A stretch of DNA of 64,000 nt. It comes from Corynebacterium sp. MSK008 (GTDB lineage Bacteria > Actinomycetota > Actinomycetes > Mycobacteriales > Mycobacteriaceae). The stretch is from positions 186,001 through 250,000 of the forward strand of contig NZ_JASPJX010000001.1 in assembly GCF_030232585.1 (NCBI RefSeq). The letters are read 5' to 3'. Below the pieces are notes generated by a model. The model made no database searches and was not told where the DNA came from. It saw only the letters and a program-made list of their open reading frames with translations. Shown one piece after another: positions 18,218 to 31,796 of the stretch. Each line of letters begins with the position of its first letter. Position 1 is the stretch's first letter. The position numbers and the translations under genes were made by a program.

Positions 18218-18229
18218 ATCGTATAGCGT
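18218..18229. promoter_or_regulatory. divergent -10-like hexamers of pabAB and the GNAT gene
   Basis: On the minus strand TACGAT (18218-18223) ends 9 bases before the pabAB ATG. On the plus strand TAGCGT (18224-18229) ends 8 bases before the GNAT ATG. The two abut back to back, so transcription in the two directions may compete. Confidence 0.4.
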
Positions 18230-18237
18230 TTAACTGC

Positions 18238-18696
18238 ATGGACGCCACAATCCGGCCAGCTCGCGCCGAAGACGCCGCCACTGTCGCCGCCGTGCACAAC
18301 CGCTCCCGCGCACGGGCCTTCCGCGGGCATATCGCCGACGAGGTGCTGAATAACTTCGCACCGCTCGAGCGAAAGTGGGCCGAGTACTTCGACTCGCCGG
18401 ACGGCCGCGTCTACCTCGCGGAGGTGGACGGCGAGGCGGTGGGCATGGCCTACGGCGTGCCCGGCGAGCGCACTGAACTGTGCAACCTCTACCTGCTGGA
18501 AACGGCGGCGGGCACCGGGGTTGCACCGAAACTCATGGACGCAGTGGTGCCTCCGGGAGAACCCGCGTTCCTATGGGTCGCGGACTTCAACGAACGCGCC
18601 CAGGCGTTCTACCACAAGCACGGGTTCACCTTCGACGGGGAAGAAACGCACCACGCGGGCGACGACGTCACCTTGAAGCGCATGGTGCGCGACTAG
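18238..18696 (+). CDS. GNAT family N-acetyltransferase
   Basis: A 152-residue single-domain protein. It begins with the usual ATIRPARAEDAATVAAVHN motif and has the central strand VYLAEVDGEAVGMAYG. The acetyl-CoA-binding region (LYLLETAAGTGVAPKLMDAV) and the terminal NERAQAFYHKHGFTF element complete the GNAT fold. Start ATG 18238 (MDATIRP) is chosen because the domain starts immediately there and a -10-like hexamer lies 8 bases upstream. Substrate is unknown. Stop abuts the convergent glgP stop without a gap. Confidence 0.85.
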   Translation: MDATIRPARAEDAATVAAVHNRSRARAFRGHIADEVLNNFAPLERKWAEYFDSPDGRVYLAEVDGEAVGMAYGVPGERTELCNLYLLETAAGTGVAPKLMDAVVPPGEPAFLWVADFNERAQAFYHKHGFTFDGEETHHAGDDVTLKRMVRD

Positions 18697-21081
<2,385 letters not shown>

Positions 21082-21089
21082 GTGACCCG

Positions 21090-21095
21090 AGCGTA
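21090..21095 (-). promoter_or_regulatory. -10-like hexamer of glgP
   Basis: TACGCT on the minus strand ends 8 bases before the glgP ATG. Confidence 0.4.
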
Positions 21096-21123
21096 CCGGC
21101 GCGCCGGGGCGTGTGCAGGTGAG

Positions 21124-22377
21124 CTACTTAGCCAAGTAGGTCAGTGCGGCGGTCAGGCCCGCGCGGGTGGAGGCGTCGATGGTGGGTTCGTACTCCGGCA
21201 GGAAGGTGGACATGTGGTTGACCGGGACGTCCTCGCCGACGCGGTCTTCCTCCACGGCCTTGTCCCACACGTCGTGGGGTGTGCAGCCGACGAGCCAGAA
21301 GAAGTACGGCGCGCCGTAGGCCTGGCCGATGACGGGGAAGTCCTCGGAGACGGTCTTCGGGTCGGCGGTGACAGACGCGTCGCCGAAGACGCCGTCGAAC
21401 TGCTCGCGCACGCGGTCAAACACTTCCTCGTCGTTGTCCAGCAGCTCGCCGTGGGCGAAAAAGGAGATCATGGCCTGGTCCAGCGAGCCGGAGGCCAGCA
21501 CCTCGGCGTGGACCACGCGCTTGATGGCGGAGTACACCTTCGCCTTGACCCGGTCGGAGTAGAAGCGGCAATTGAGCACGAGCTCGGCCTCGCCCGGGAT
21601 GATGTTGTTGGTGGTGCCGGCGTGCATGCTGGCCACGGTGACCACGGCGAAGTCCGCCGGGTCCACCTCGCGGCCCACGATCGCCTGCAGGCGGGCAATG
21701 ATCATCGCCGCGGTGTAGGTGGGGTCGATGGCGTTGTGCGGCATGGAGCCGTGAGCGGCGCGGCCCGGAATTTTGATGCGGATGGAATCACAGGCGGCGA
21801 ACTGCGGGCCCGGCTTGGACATCACTAAACCGGCGCGGCCCGGCATGACATGCTGGCCGAAGACCACGTCCGGGGTAGGCACCTTCTCGGTCAGGCCGCC
21901 GTCGGCCATGTCCTGGGCGCCGGCGCCGATCTCCTCGCCAGGCTGGAACAAAGCGATAAAGGTGCCGGACCACTGCTCGCGGGTGTTGTCCAAAAAATCG
22001 CACATGCTCAGCAGCGCGGTGGTGTGGATGTCGTGGCCGCAGGCGTGCATGGTGCCCACGGTCTGCCCGTCGGCGGTTTTGGCCACCTTGTGAGAGGCAT
22101 ACGGTGCGCCGGTCTGCTCGGTCACCGGCAAGCCGTCGAAGTCCGCGCGGTGCATCACGGTCGGGCCTTCGCCATTTTCGAAGACGGCGCAGATGCCGAA
22201 CTTGCCGATGGGGGCGATGACCTCGCAGTCGAACCGCGACAGCTCCATCATCAGACGGCTGTAGGTCTCCTCCTCCTGCATGGACAGCTCCGGGTTGGCG
22301 TGCAGTAGTTCGTAGAGGCGGCGCTGCCACACCTCGTCTACGGAGTAGGAGTGCAAAATCTCGGAAATATTACTCAA
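21124..22377 (-). CDS. M20D amidohydrolase resembling N-acyl-glutamine aminoacylase AgaA
   Basis: A 417-residue metallopeptidase of the M20 family (aminoacylase/hippurate hydrolase type). Metal ligands are seen in MHACGHDIHTTALL, in the FQPGEEIGAGA Glu pair and in GQHV; the dimerisation lid lies at about residues 205-320. From memory it follows AgaA of axillary C. striatum along its whole length (HANPELSMQEEET, RADFDGLP, WSGTFIALFQPGEE), but the C-terminal part is divergent, so the natural substrate is open. The start is TTG 22377, with GGAGAG 7-12 bases upstream, and only 3 bases separate it from the stop of the DUF4921 gene, so it depends on that transcript. An overlapping out-of-frame ATG spans the previous stop. 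Confidence 0.85.
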   Translation of the reverse strand: MSNISEILHSYSVDEVWQRRLYELLHANPELSMQEEETYSRLMMELSRFDCEVIAPIGKFGICAVFENGEGPTVMHRADFDGLPVTEQTGAPYASHKVAKTADGQTVGTMHACGHDIHTTALLSMCDFLDNTREQWSGTFIALFQPGEEIGAGAQDMADGGLTEKVPTPDVVFGQHVMPGRAGLVMSKPGPQFAACDSIRIKIPGRAAHGSMPHNAIDPTYTAAMIIARLQAIVGREVDPADFAVVTVASMHAGTTNNIIPGEAELVLNCRFYSDRVKAKVYSAIKRVVHAEVLASGSLDQAMISFFAHGELLDNDEEVFDRVREQFDGVFGDASVTADPKTVSEDFPVIGQAYGAPYFFWLVGCTPHDVWDKAVEEDRVGEDVPVNHMSTFLPEYEPTIDASTRAGLTAALTYLAK

Positions 22378-22380
22378 AAT

Positions 22381-23721
22381 TCATCTCTCCAAATTTGGGT
22401 TATATCGCAATAGGTTTGGCGCGGGGGTGCATTCCTCGGCGATACGCAACGACGCAGACACGTGGCCGTCGCTACGCAAAGTGCGAAGTGCAGCCGTGGC
22501 GCGATCGCGCATGTCAAACGGCGAGAGCGTGTTCACGTAAATCTGCGTGCCGCCCTCGAAGCCGGCGAGGGTGGAAATGCGCCATTTCACGTTGATGCGC
22601 CACGGCATGGGCACGTCCAGGTCCACGGGGCGGTAGTGCCACTCCTCGTTTGTGGCTACCTGCCCGCCGGTGGCGGCGTGGGCTGCGTGCAGCAGGTCGG
22701 AGACCGCGCGAACCTCCTCGTCCGTGTGCTCCCACGGCTCGCTGACGCGGGACTTCGAGTACACCGTCATGGTGGGGTAGCGGTGGCCCACGCCGGCGGT
22801 GAGGATGGCGTGGTCGTTCTCCGCGATCACCAGGTTTTGGTAGAACGCGTGGTTGACGCCCCAGTCGTTGTACAGGTTCAAATTCTGACGCAGCTTCGCC
22901 GTTTCGGTCTCGGCGTTGACGCCGCGCTCGTCGATGGCCACCAGCTGCTTGTGCAGGTGCTCGAACGAGGCGCCGGCGGGTGAGAGCCAGTTTTGGAACA
23001 CCACCACGTAGCGGGCGTAGGTGTGCTGCTCCACTAGGTCGCGCAGCGAATCCACGGTGAACGCGATGAAGCGGTAGTGCTCCTCCGGGGTCAGCGACCC
23101 GGAGCCGGCGAGCTGCGCTGTGTTCTCCGCCCCGTCTTCAAAGTGGCGCCGGCCGATGATCACGTCGTGGCCGCCGCCGAAGTAGGCCGGGGCCAGCTCG
23201 AGCAGCTCATCCTCGGGCCGATCCGGGTCCTGGCCGGCTGCTGCCAGCCGCGTCCGCACAATCTCAAGCACATGTTCGCGCCCGGCGGGGTCCGCCAGGT
23301 AGCGCTCCATGTGGCTGCGGCGCGCGACCGGCATTTCGTAGCCGTAGTTTTTCTGCCAGTAGTCGTAGCTGACAATCTCGAACAGGTTGGGCACCCGCCG
23401 AAACTCCGCGACTGTGTTGTCTAACTCGTCGGGCATGGCATCGCGCAGGATGGCAAACCCCTCGCCGTCGGCCACCAGCCGCGACTTCTCCGGCGGGGTG
23501 CGCAGTTTGCGCGCTTCGCAGAAATTGCAGGTGTCCGTGAGCGCGCCGGGCATCAACGGCTCCGGCGGGGCGCCTGTGGCGGTAAGGGGCCTGTTGCCGC
23601 GGCCTGGAACCGTCCACACCTCCGTGCCGGAGAACGGATTGACCTGCTTTAAAGTCCCGTCCGCCATGGTCCGCAGCGCAACGTGGTACGAGTGCGCTGG
23701 GTTCATGGCGGGGTTAGACAT
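22381..23721 (-). CDS. DUF4921 family protein, galactose-1-phosphate uridylyltransferase-like
   Basis: A 446-residue soluble protein with a GalT/HIT-like architecture: a CNFCEARK motif near residue 60 that may bind metal, VVVFQNWLSPAGASFEHLHKQL carrying a histidine cluster in the middle, and a C-terminal WHYRPVDLDVPMPWRI segment. This pattern is that of the actinobacterial DUF4921 family, whose reaction is not known to me. The ATG at 23721 is preceded 7 bases earlier by TATGGT, which supports it over a further 63 codons of open frame upstream that look unconserved. It leads a two-gene operon with the aminoacylase. Confidence 0.78.
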   Translation of the reverse strand: MSNPAMNPAHSYHVALRTMADGTLKQVNPFSGTEVWTVPGRGNRPLTATGAPPEPLMPGALTDTCNFCEARKLRTPPEKSRLVADGEGFAILRDAMPDELDNTVAEFRRVPNLFEIVSYDYWQKNYGYEMPVARRSHMERYLADPAGREHVLEIVRTRLAAAGQDPDRPEDELLELAPAYFGGGHDVIIGRRHFEDGAENTAQLAGSGSLTPEEHYRFIAFTVDSLRDLVEQHTYARYVVVFQNWLSPAGASFEHLHKQLVAIDERGVNAETETAKLRQNLNLYNDWGVNHAFYQNLVIAENDHAILTAGVGHRYPTMTVYSKSRVSEPWEHTDEEVRAVSDLLHAAHAATGGQVATNEEWHYRPVDLDVPMPWRINVKWRISTLAGFEGGTQIYVNTLSPFDMRDRATAALRTLRSDGHVSASLRIAEECTPAPNLLRYNPNLER

Positions 23722-23728
23722 GCACGCA

Positions 23729-23745
23729 ACCATACCGGTTAGCCT
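23729..23745. promoter_or_regulatory. divergent -10-like hexamers
   Basis: TATGGT on the minus strand (23729-23734) ends 7 bases before the DUF4921 ATG. TAGCCT on the plus strand (23740-23745) ends 7 bases before the ATG at 23753. Both are leaderless-type and lie only 5 bases apart. Confidence 0.4.
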
Positions 23746-24111
23746 TGAGCACATGTCTGTGATCCAATTCGACGTCCTCGTCCCACCCACCGTCGCCGGC
23801 GAGGTCAAAGAGGTCTTCCAGCGCGCACTCGACATCCTCGTGCACCGGGAGATGCTCACCTCGGGCACGGTGGAAATGGAGCAGGTGCTTATCGACGGCT
23901 CCGTGCGCACGCAACTGGCCGAAACCTACGAGCGGGACCGGGGCGAAGACCCCGCGGACGCCGAGGTGTTCCGCTACCGCATCACGCCCGAGGGGGCAGA
24001 CAGCCTCAACCGCCTGGCCATGGGCCTGTCGCGCATCCTCACCCCGAAGGCGGACCTGCCGCGCGACCCGGTGCTGCTGGAAGACCAGGACCGGTTCGAA
24101 TCGCCCTCGAT

Positions 24112-26686
<2,575 letters not shown>

Positions 26687-26698
26687 CGCTTCAGCGGG

Positions 26699-26704
26699 TA
26701 CGCT
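26699..26704 (+). promoter_or_regulatory. -10-like hexamer of the DivIVA-like gene
   Basis: TACGCT ends 8 bases before the ATG at 26713, leaderless-type. Confidence 0.45.
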
Positions 26705-26712
26705 TAGGCACT

Positions 26713-27435
26713 ATGTACCGCGTTTTTGAAGCCCTGGATGAGCTAGTTCAGACCCTGGAGCAGGCCTACGGCGTGCCCATGACCGCCAATTGCATGGTTC
26801 CCCGCAACGAGATGCTTGGGCTTCTCGACGACCTCCGCAACGCCCTGCCCGTCGACTTGGACGACGCGCAGGACGTGCTGGACAAGCAGGACGAGATCCT
26901 GCGCGGGGCGCAGGACCGCGCCGACATGCTCGTCGGCGACGCGGAAGAGGATGCCCGCCGCATTGTCTCCGACGCCCACTCCGAGTCCGAGTCCATGCTC
27001 TCCGACGCCCAGGCCCGCGCGACCAACCTGGTCACTGACGCGGAGGAAGAGTCCAACATGATGGTCACCCAGGCGCAGAACGTGGCCGAGATGACGGTGA
27101 ACAACGCGCAGCGCGAGGCCGACAACATCGTCGAGTCCGGCAACGCCGAGTACCAGCGCACCGTGGATAAGGGTGTGGCGGAGCAGGAGCGCCTCATCTC
27201 CGAGTCCGAGGTCATGCGCCGCGCCGACGAGGAAGCACACCGCCTGGTGGACGAGGCGACCGCAGAGTCCAACCGCCTGCGCTCCGAGTGCGACGACTAC
27301 GTCGATTCCAAGCTCGCCGAGTTCGAGGAAGGCCTGCGCAACGTGCTGCAGACCGTCTCCTCCGACCGCTCTGCGCTGCGTCGCGGCGCGGGTGCCGCTG
27401 GCGCTGCGGCGCGCGGCCGCCGCGACGAGTTCTAA
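26713..27435 (+). CDS. sepIVA: DivIVA-domain coiled-coil protein, SepIVA-like
   Basis: A 240-residue, mostly alpha-helical acidic protein. The N-terminal 40 residues (MYRVFEALDELVQTLEQAYG, then NEMLGLLDDLRNALP) resemble the lipid/oligomer-binding head of DivIVA-family proteins. Residues about 55-220 are a long coiled coil with repeated A-D-x-x-V/M-x-D-A motifs, and the tail is Arg/Ala-rich. It matches the septum-associated SepIVA of mycobacteria in size, pattern and in standing before the yceD-rnc-mutM genes. Expected role: organising septal or subpolar envelope synthesis. The polar DivIVA/Wag31 would be encoded elsewhere. Confidence 0.82.
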   Translation: MYRVFEALDELVQTLEQAYGVPMTANCMVPRNEMLGLLDDLRNALPVDLDDAQDVLDKQDEILRGAQDRADMLVGDAEEDARRIVSDAHSESESMLSDAQARATNLVTDAEEESNMMVTQAQNVAEMTVNNAQREADNIVESGNAEYQRTVDKGVAEQERLISESEVMRRADEEAHRLVDEATAESNRLRSECDDYVDSKLAEFEEGLRNVLQTVSSDRSALRRGAGAAGAAARGRRDEF

Positions 27436-27439
27436 CGGG

Positions 27440-27445
27440 TAGTCT
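27440..27445 (+). promoter_or_regulatory. -10-like hexamer of yceD
   Basis: TAGTCT ends 9 bases before the ATG at 27455. Confidence 0.4.
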
Positions 27446-27454
27446 GTTGCCGTT

Positions 27455-27991
27455 ATGTCTACCAACCCTTTTGTATTTGACGTCAGCGACGTCCTTGGCG
27501 GCGACGGCACACCAGAAACTGTGACGCAGACGGGCCCGTCCCCGTCGCGCATCGGCCCCGAAATGATCGCGATCCCCGAAGGGCGCGAGGTTGAAATCGA
27601 GGCGACCCTGGTCCCGCTGGGCTCCGGCGTGATGGTGGATGCCACCGCGACCGCGCAGCTGGAGGGCCAGTGCGTGCGCTGCTTAAAGGAGCTCACCCCG
27701 ACCGAGACGCTGCGTATCTCCGAGGTGTTTTCCGCCTCCGACGACTTCATCACCGGCGACAGCGAGGAAGCCGAGGACCAGGGCTCCGGCGACGAGATTC
27801 GCAAGGTTGTCGACGGCACCGTGGACCTGGAGCAGGCGTTCGTGGACGAGGCCGGTATGAACTGGCCGTTCAACCCCACCTGCGAGCCGGAGTGCGAGGG
27901 CGACACCGACGTGCCGGCCCCGGACGCGGTTGAGGGCGAAGAGAACAACCTGGTCGACCCGCGTTGGGCCGGCCTGGAGAAATTCCTGTGA
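27455..27991 (+). CDS. YceD family protein (DUF177)
   Basis: A 178-residue soluble acidic protein. The family core is seen in EVEIEATLVPLGSGVMVDAT, the single-cysteine motif GQCVRCLKEL and the late PFNPTCEPECEG cluster, giving CxxC and CxxxC pairs that may bind metal. YceD proteins are linked to 23S rRNA or ribosomal protein metabolism in other bacteria. In many genomes rpmF follows, but here rnc follows directly. Its TGA overlaps the GTG of rnc (GTGA), so the two are coupled. Confidence 0.88.
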   Translation: MSTNPFVFDVSDVLGGDGTPETVTQTGPSPSRIGPEMIAIPEGREVEIEATLVPLGSGVMVDATATAQLEGQCVRCLKELTPTETLRISEVFSASDDFITGDSEEAEDQGSGDEIRKVVDGTVDLEQAFVDEAGMNWPFNPTCEPECEGDTDVPAPDAVEGEENNLVDPRWAGLEKFL

Positions 27992-28755
27992 GCCGCTCGA
28001 AGAAGAACAAGGGCAACGCGAACGAGCTGTGGGAGCAGGCGTTTAGCAGCGTTGACCACGCCCCGCTGCTGGAGCACCTCGGTGTGGACATCGAGCGCGA
28101 GAGCCTGAAGCTCGCGCTGACCCACCGCTCCTTCGCCAACGAGCACGGGCACCTTCCCAACAACGAGCGCTTAGAGTTCGTCGGCGATGCCGTGCTGGGC
28201 CTGTCCGTGGCCACCAAGCTGTTCGAGCTCTACCCCTCGCGTCCGGAGTCGGACCTGTCGCCGATGCGCGCGGCCATCGTCTCGCGCTACGGCCTCGCGG
28301 ACATCGCCCGCGAGATCGATCTGGGCAAGCACGTGCTCATCGGCAAGGGTGAGGAACTCACCGGCGGCCGCGAGAAGGAGTCGATCCTCGCGGACACCAC
28401 CGAGGCGATCTTCGGCGCGATCTACCTGCAGCACGGCTTCGAGCCGGCGCGCGATGTGATTCTCAAGCTTTTCGACGAGAAGCTGCGCACCGCCACCGTG
28501 AACAAGAAGCACCACGACTGGAAGACGGACCTGCAGGTGCGCCTTGCCGAGCTGAAGCTTCCGGTGGCCGAGTACGTCTCCGAGGCGGAAGGCCCCGAGC
28601 ACAACCAGACCTTTACTGCTCATGCGCTCGTCGCTGGAACTTCCCGCGGTACCGGCACCGGACCGAACAAGAAGCTGGCGGAGCAGGAGGCGGCCCACCA
28701 GGCGGTGCTGTACCTGCGCGACCACGCGGCGGAGGCCGTTCGCGGCGATGCCTGA
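27988..28755 (+). CDS. rnc: ribonuclease III
   Basis: A 255-residue double-strand-specific endoribonuclease for rRNA and mRNA processing. The catalytic domain shows LTHRSFANEHG and the signature NERLEFVGDAVLGL, with the second acidic cluster ILADTTEAIFGAIY. A dsRNA-binding domain occupies about residues 170-245 (KTDLQVRLAELKLPVAEYV, then NKKLAEQEAAHQAVL). The start is GTG 27988, overlapping the yceD stop. The 3' end overlaps mutM by 8 bases, so yceD, rnc and mutM form a tightly packed operon. Confidence 0.95.
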   Translation: MSRSKKNKGNANELWEQAFSSVDHAPLLEHLGVDIERESLKLALTHRSFANEHGHLPNNERLEFVGDAVLGLSVATKLFELYPSRPESDLSPMRAAIVSRYGLADIAREIDLGKHVLIGKGEELTGGREKESILADTTEAIFGAIYLQHGFEPARDVILKLFDEKLRTATVNKKHHDWKTDLQVRLAELKLPVAEYVSEAEGPEHNQTFTAHALVAGTSRGTGTGPNKKLAEQEAAHQAVLYLRDHAAEAVRGDA

Positions 28756-29569
28756 GCTGCCCGAAGTTGAGGTGGTGCGCCGCGGGCTGGACCAGCACGT
28801 AGTCGGTTGCACGTTTCAGCGGGTTGAGGTGCTGCACCCCCGCGCCGCGCGCGGCAACACGGTGGACTTGGAGGCCACGCTGCCTGGGCTCACGATTACC
28901 GGCACGGGCCGGCGCGGCAAATACATGTGGTTCACGCTCAGCGACGGCGCGGCGCTGCTCGTGCATCTGCGCATGAGCGGGCAGATGCTTGTGGCGAACC
29001 ATGACACCGTGACCTCGCCGCACCTGCGTATCCGCGCGGACGTGGGGGAGGTGGAGCTGGATTTTGTGGACCAGCGCACTTTCGGGTTCTGGCAGTACAC
29101 GCAGCTTGTGGGCGGCGTTCCGGAACCCGCCCTCCACATCGCCCCCGACCCGTTCGAGCCCGACTTCGACGTCCGGGAGACTGCCCGTGCGATGCGGCGG
29201 AGGAAATCACCGTTGAAAAATGTGCTGCTCAACCAAGAGGTGGTCAGCGGAATCGGATCCATCTACGCCGACGAGGCGATGTGGGCCGCGTGCCTGAAGC
29301 CCTGGCGCAGCGCGAAGACCATGCGCCAGCGCGACGCGGAGGCGGTGCTCGACGCCTCGCGCGAGGTGATGGCCCGCTCTCTGGAGCAGGGTGGCACCAG
29401 CTTCGATGCGCTGTACGTCAACGTCAACGGCGCATCCGGGTACTTCTCCCGCTCGCTCAACGCCTACGGGCAGGCGGGCAAACCCTGCGCCCGCTGCGGC
29501 ACCCCGATCGAACGCGTTGTGGTCGGCGGGCGCTCCAGCTACTTCTGCCCCGCATGCCAGGTGCTGTAG
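28748..29569 (+). CDS. mutM: formamidopyrimidine-DNA glycosylase
   Basis: A 273-residue base-excision repair enzyme removing 8-oxoguanine and formamidopyrimidines. The N-terminus after Met is PELPEVEVVRRGL, with the catalytic Pro and Glu of the family. The helix-two-turn-helix contains NVLLNQEVVSGIGSIYADEAMW, and the C-terminal zinc finger is CARC ... CPAC with the terminal residues expected for MutM. Length is normal. ATG 28748 overlaps the rnc stop. Pairing of rnc with mutM is common in actinobacteria and also leads to smc a few genes further on. Confidence 0.95.
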   Translation: MPELPEVEVVRRGLDQHVVGCTFQRVEVLHPRAARGNTVDLEATLPGLTITGTGRRGKYMWFTLSDGAALLVHLRMSGQMLVANHDTVTSPHLRIRADVGEVELDFVDQRTFGFWQYTQLVGGVPEPALHIAPDPFEPDFDVRETARAMRRRKSPLKNVLLNQEVVSGIGSIYADEAMWAACLKPWRSAKTMRQRDAEAVLDASREVMARSLEQGGTSFDALYVNVNGASGYFSRSLNAYGQAGKPCARCGTPIERVVVGGRSSYFCPACQVL

Positions 29570-29577
29570 CGCGAGAG

Positions 29578-29583
29578 TACGGT
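29578..29583 (+). promoter_or_regulatory. -10-like hexamer of the flavin reductase gene
   Basis: TACGGT ends 8 bases before the ATG at 29592. Confidence 0.4.
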
Positions 29584-29591
29584 GGTGCGAC

Positions 29592-30098
29592 ATGGTTGAT
29601 CAGTCAGCATTCAAAGACGCAATGAGCCAGCTGGCTGCCGCGGTGGCGATCGTGACCACCGGTTCTGCGACGGACCCGCACGGCACCACCGTCAGCGCCT
29701 TTATGTCCTTGTCGCTGGATCCGCCGATGGTGCTGGTGTCGCTGGATCAAAGGTCGTCGCTGTTGGCGTTGTTGGCCGAAGGGGCGTCGATAGGCATTAA
29801 TGTGCTCTCCACAGAGCAGAACGTGCTTGCGCGGCGCTTCGCCACCAAGGGGGTGGACCGCTTCGCGGGGGCGGAGTGGGCGATGGCCGACGGCGCGCCG
29901 CAGCTCGCCGGCAACCACACCTGGGCGGCCGGGCGAGTCTCGCAGATGATCGAGGCCGGAGACCATGTGCTCGTGCTTGTCGACGTCACCGCAACCGACG
30001 TGAACACCAACTGCCCGCTGCTGTACTGGCAGCGCGAGTTTGGCACCCACGGCGCGATTCACCCCGGCGAGGTGTGCACCCCGGCGGTGGAGGGGTAG
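29592..30098 (+). CDS. flavin reductase family protein
   Basis: A 168-residue protein of the FMN-binding split-barrel flavin reductase family, which supplies reduced flavin to a partner monooxygenase. Features are FKDAMSQLAAAVAIVTTG, the FMN-site segment GTTVSAFMSLSLDPPMVLVSLD, GASIGINVLS and the later LLYWQREFGTHG, which contributes an active-site histidine. No partner monooxygenase is adjacent, so the user of the flavin is unknown. A dispersed inverted-repeat element follows its stop by 14 bases. Confidence 0.87.
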   Translation: MVDQSAFKDAMSQLAAAVAIVTTGSATDPHGTTVSAFMSLSLDPPMVLVSLDQRSSLLALLAEGASIGINVLSTEQNVLARRFATKGVDRFAGAEWAMADGAPQLAGNHTWAAGRVSQMIEAGDHVLVLVDVTATDVNTNCPLLYWQREFGTHGAIHPGEVCTPAVEG

Positions 30099-30112
30099 GC
30101 CGCGTCCCTGCT

Positions 30113-30189
30113 GCGCAAACCCTGAGAACGAAAGGGTGAATTTGCCCGGATTTGGGCCGTAATAGGGGATGCTTCCTCTGGGTTTGTGG
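30113..30189. repeat. nested inverted-repeat element, copy C
   Basis: Outer arms GCGCAAACCCTGAG (30113-30126) and CTCTGGGTTTGTGG (30176-30189) pair except at three positions. An inner pair TGCCC/GGGC(C) flanks GGATTT. The core GGATTTGGGCCGTAATAGGGG resembles that of copies A and B. It lies between the flavin reductase and symporter genes and may also end transcription, though no T-tract follows. Confidence 0.65.
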
Positions 30190-30253
30190 GAGCGGAGTGC
30201 GGTGGAGGGGGAGATCAAGAGCCGCTAGTTGTGTGATGTGGGCAACCTGCGGA

Positions 30254-30259
30254 TACACT
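30254..30259 (+). promoter_or_regulatory. -10-like hexamer of the alanine symporter gene
   Basis: TACACT ends 7 bases before the ATG at 30267. Confidence 0.45.
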
Positions 30260-30266
30260 GCCCGCC

Positions 30267-31775
30267 ATGGAAACAGCCACCACCTTCGTCGAAGATTCGC
30301 TCAACGGCGTGCTGTGGAACATCGTCCCGGTGTTCCTCATCGCCGCCGGCGTCTACTTCGGATTCCGCACCCTATTCGTCCAAATCCGCATGGTCCCCGA
30401 CATGCTCAAGGCCGTCGCCGAGACGCCCAAGGGCAAGGACCGCGAAGGCCGCGACCTGGACGAAGAGTACGGTGGCGTATCCGCGTTCAAGGCGTTTACC
30501 ATCTCCGCCGCCTCGCGCGTCGGCACCGGCAACATCGCCGGCGTGGCGCTGGCGATCTCCATCGGCGGGCCGGGTTCGGTGTTCTGGATGTGGCTGCTTG
30601 CACTCCTCGGCGGCGCCACCGCGTTTGTGGAGTCCACGCTGGCGCAGCTGTGGAAGACCAAGGACGCGGAAGGCAACTACCACGGCGGGCCCGCTTACTA
30701 CATGACGCGCGGTCTGGGCTGGAGGCCGCTGGCCGTGCTGTTCTCCGCCTTTTTGGCGCTGACCTACGGCTTTGTCTACAACGCCATCCAGACCAACTCC
30801 ATCACCGCCGCGATTGAAACCTCCGTGGGCAACGACTCCGTGCTGGTCAAATCCGCAGTCGCCGGTGTGCTGGCGATCCTCACCGCACTGGTCATCTTCG
30901 GCGGCGTGACGCGCATCGCATCGTGGACGCAGGTGATCGTGCCGTTTATGGCCGGTGCCTACATCATCATGGGCGTGGTGGTACTCGTGGTGAACTGGCG
31001 CGAGATCCCCGCCATGTTCGAGCTGATTGTCAGCCATGCGTTCGGCCTGAAGGAAGTTGCCGGCGCCGGAGTCTGGCTCGCGTTTACCCAAGGCATGCGC
31101 CGCGGTCTGTTCTCCAACGAGGCCGGCATGGGCTCCGCCCCGAACGCAGCCGCATCTGCAACCGTGTCCCACCCGGTCAAGCAGGGCCTGGTGCAAACCC
31201 TCGGCGTGTACTTTGACACGCTGCTCGTGTGCACCATCACCGCCTTTATCGTGCTGCTCGGCCCGGCCGTGTCCTACGGCATGGACGATGTGCAGGGTGT
31301 CTCCCTGACCCAGTCCGCGCTGGCTGATTCCCTGGGCGACTGGAGCGCCCACGCCATCACGGCCATCCTGTTCTTCCTGGCGTTCTCCTCCGTGATTGGC
31401 AACTACTACCTCGCGCAGACCAACCTGGAGTACCTCACCGAATCCAAATCTGCGCTCAACATCTTCCGCATCGTTGTCATCGGGTTTGTCATCTTCGGCG
31501 CGTTCGGTTCCGTCCCACTCGTGTGGGCGCTCGGCGACACCATGGCTGGCCTGTTAGCCATCTTCAACATCATCGCCATCATCCCGCTCGGCGGCGTGGT
31601 GCTGAAGCTGCTGAAGAACTTCAACGACCAGCGCCGCAAGGGCATCGACCCGGTGTTCCACCGTGACATGCTCCCGGAGCTGAAGAACTTGGAGTACTGG
31701 GACGGTTCGGACCCGGTGACCCGTCGCAGCGAAGAGGACCGCATCACCATCCGCCAGGGCAACGACGGGCGTTAA
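30267..31775 (+). CDS. sodium:alanine/glycine symporter (AGCS family)
   Basis: A 502-residue membrane carrier with about 11 hydrophobic segments that imports alanine or glycine with sodium. Family landmarks are SAASRVGTGNIAGVALAIS after the first two helices, the central MRRGLFSNEAGMGSAPNAAAS and the late GVVLKLLKNFNDQR tail. The N-terminus has a long periplasmic-to-cytoplasmic linker (ETPKGKDREGRDLDEEYGG). Length and motifs match AlsT/DagA-type proteins. It is a single-gene unit with its own leaderless-type promoter. Confidence 0.94.
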   Translation: METATTFVEDSLNGVLWNIVPVFLIAAGVYFGFRTLFVQIRMVPDMLKAVAETPKGKDREGRDLDEEYGGVSAFKAFTISAASRVGTGNIAGVALAISIGGPGSVFWMWLLALLGGATAFVESTLAQLWKTKDAEGNYHGGPAYYMTRGLGWRPLAVLFSAFLALTYGFVYNAIQTNSITAAIETSVGNDSVLVKSAVAGVLAILTALVIFGGVTRIASWTQVIVPFMAGAYIIMGVVVLVVNWREIPAMFELIVSHAFGLKEVAGAGVWLAFTQGMRRGLFSNEAGMGSAPNAAASATVSHPVKQGLVQTLGVYFDTLLVCTITAFIVLLGPAVSYGMDDVQGVSLTQSALADSLGDWSAHAITAILFFLAFSSVIGNYYLAQTNLEYLTESKSALNIFRIVVIGFVIFGAFGSVPLVWALGDTMAGLLAIFNIIAIIPLGGVVLKLLKNFNDQRRKGIDPVFHRDMLPELKNLEYWDGSDPVTRRSEEDRITIRQGNDGR

Positions 31776-31782
31776 TCACGGC

Positions 31783-31788
31783 TACGCT
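31783..31788 (+). promoter_or_regulatory. -10-like hexamer of acyP
   Basis: TACGCT ends 8 bases before the ATG at 31797 and supports that start over an in-frame TTG at 31788. Confidence 0.45.
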
Positions 31789-31796
31789 TGGGCGGC

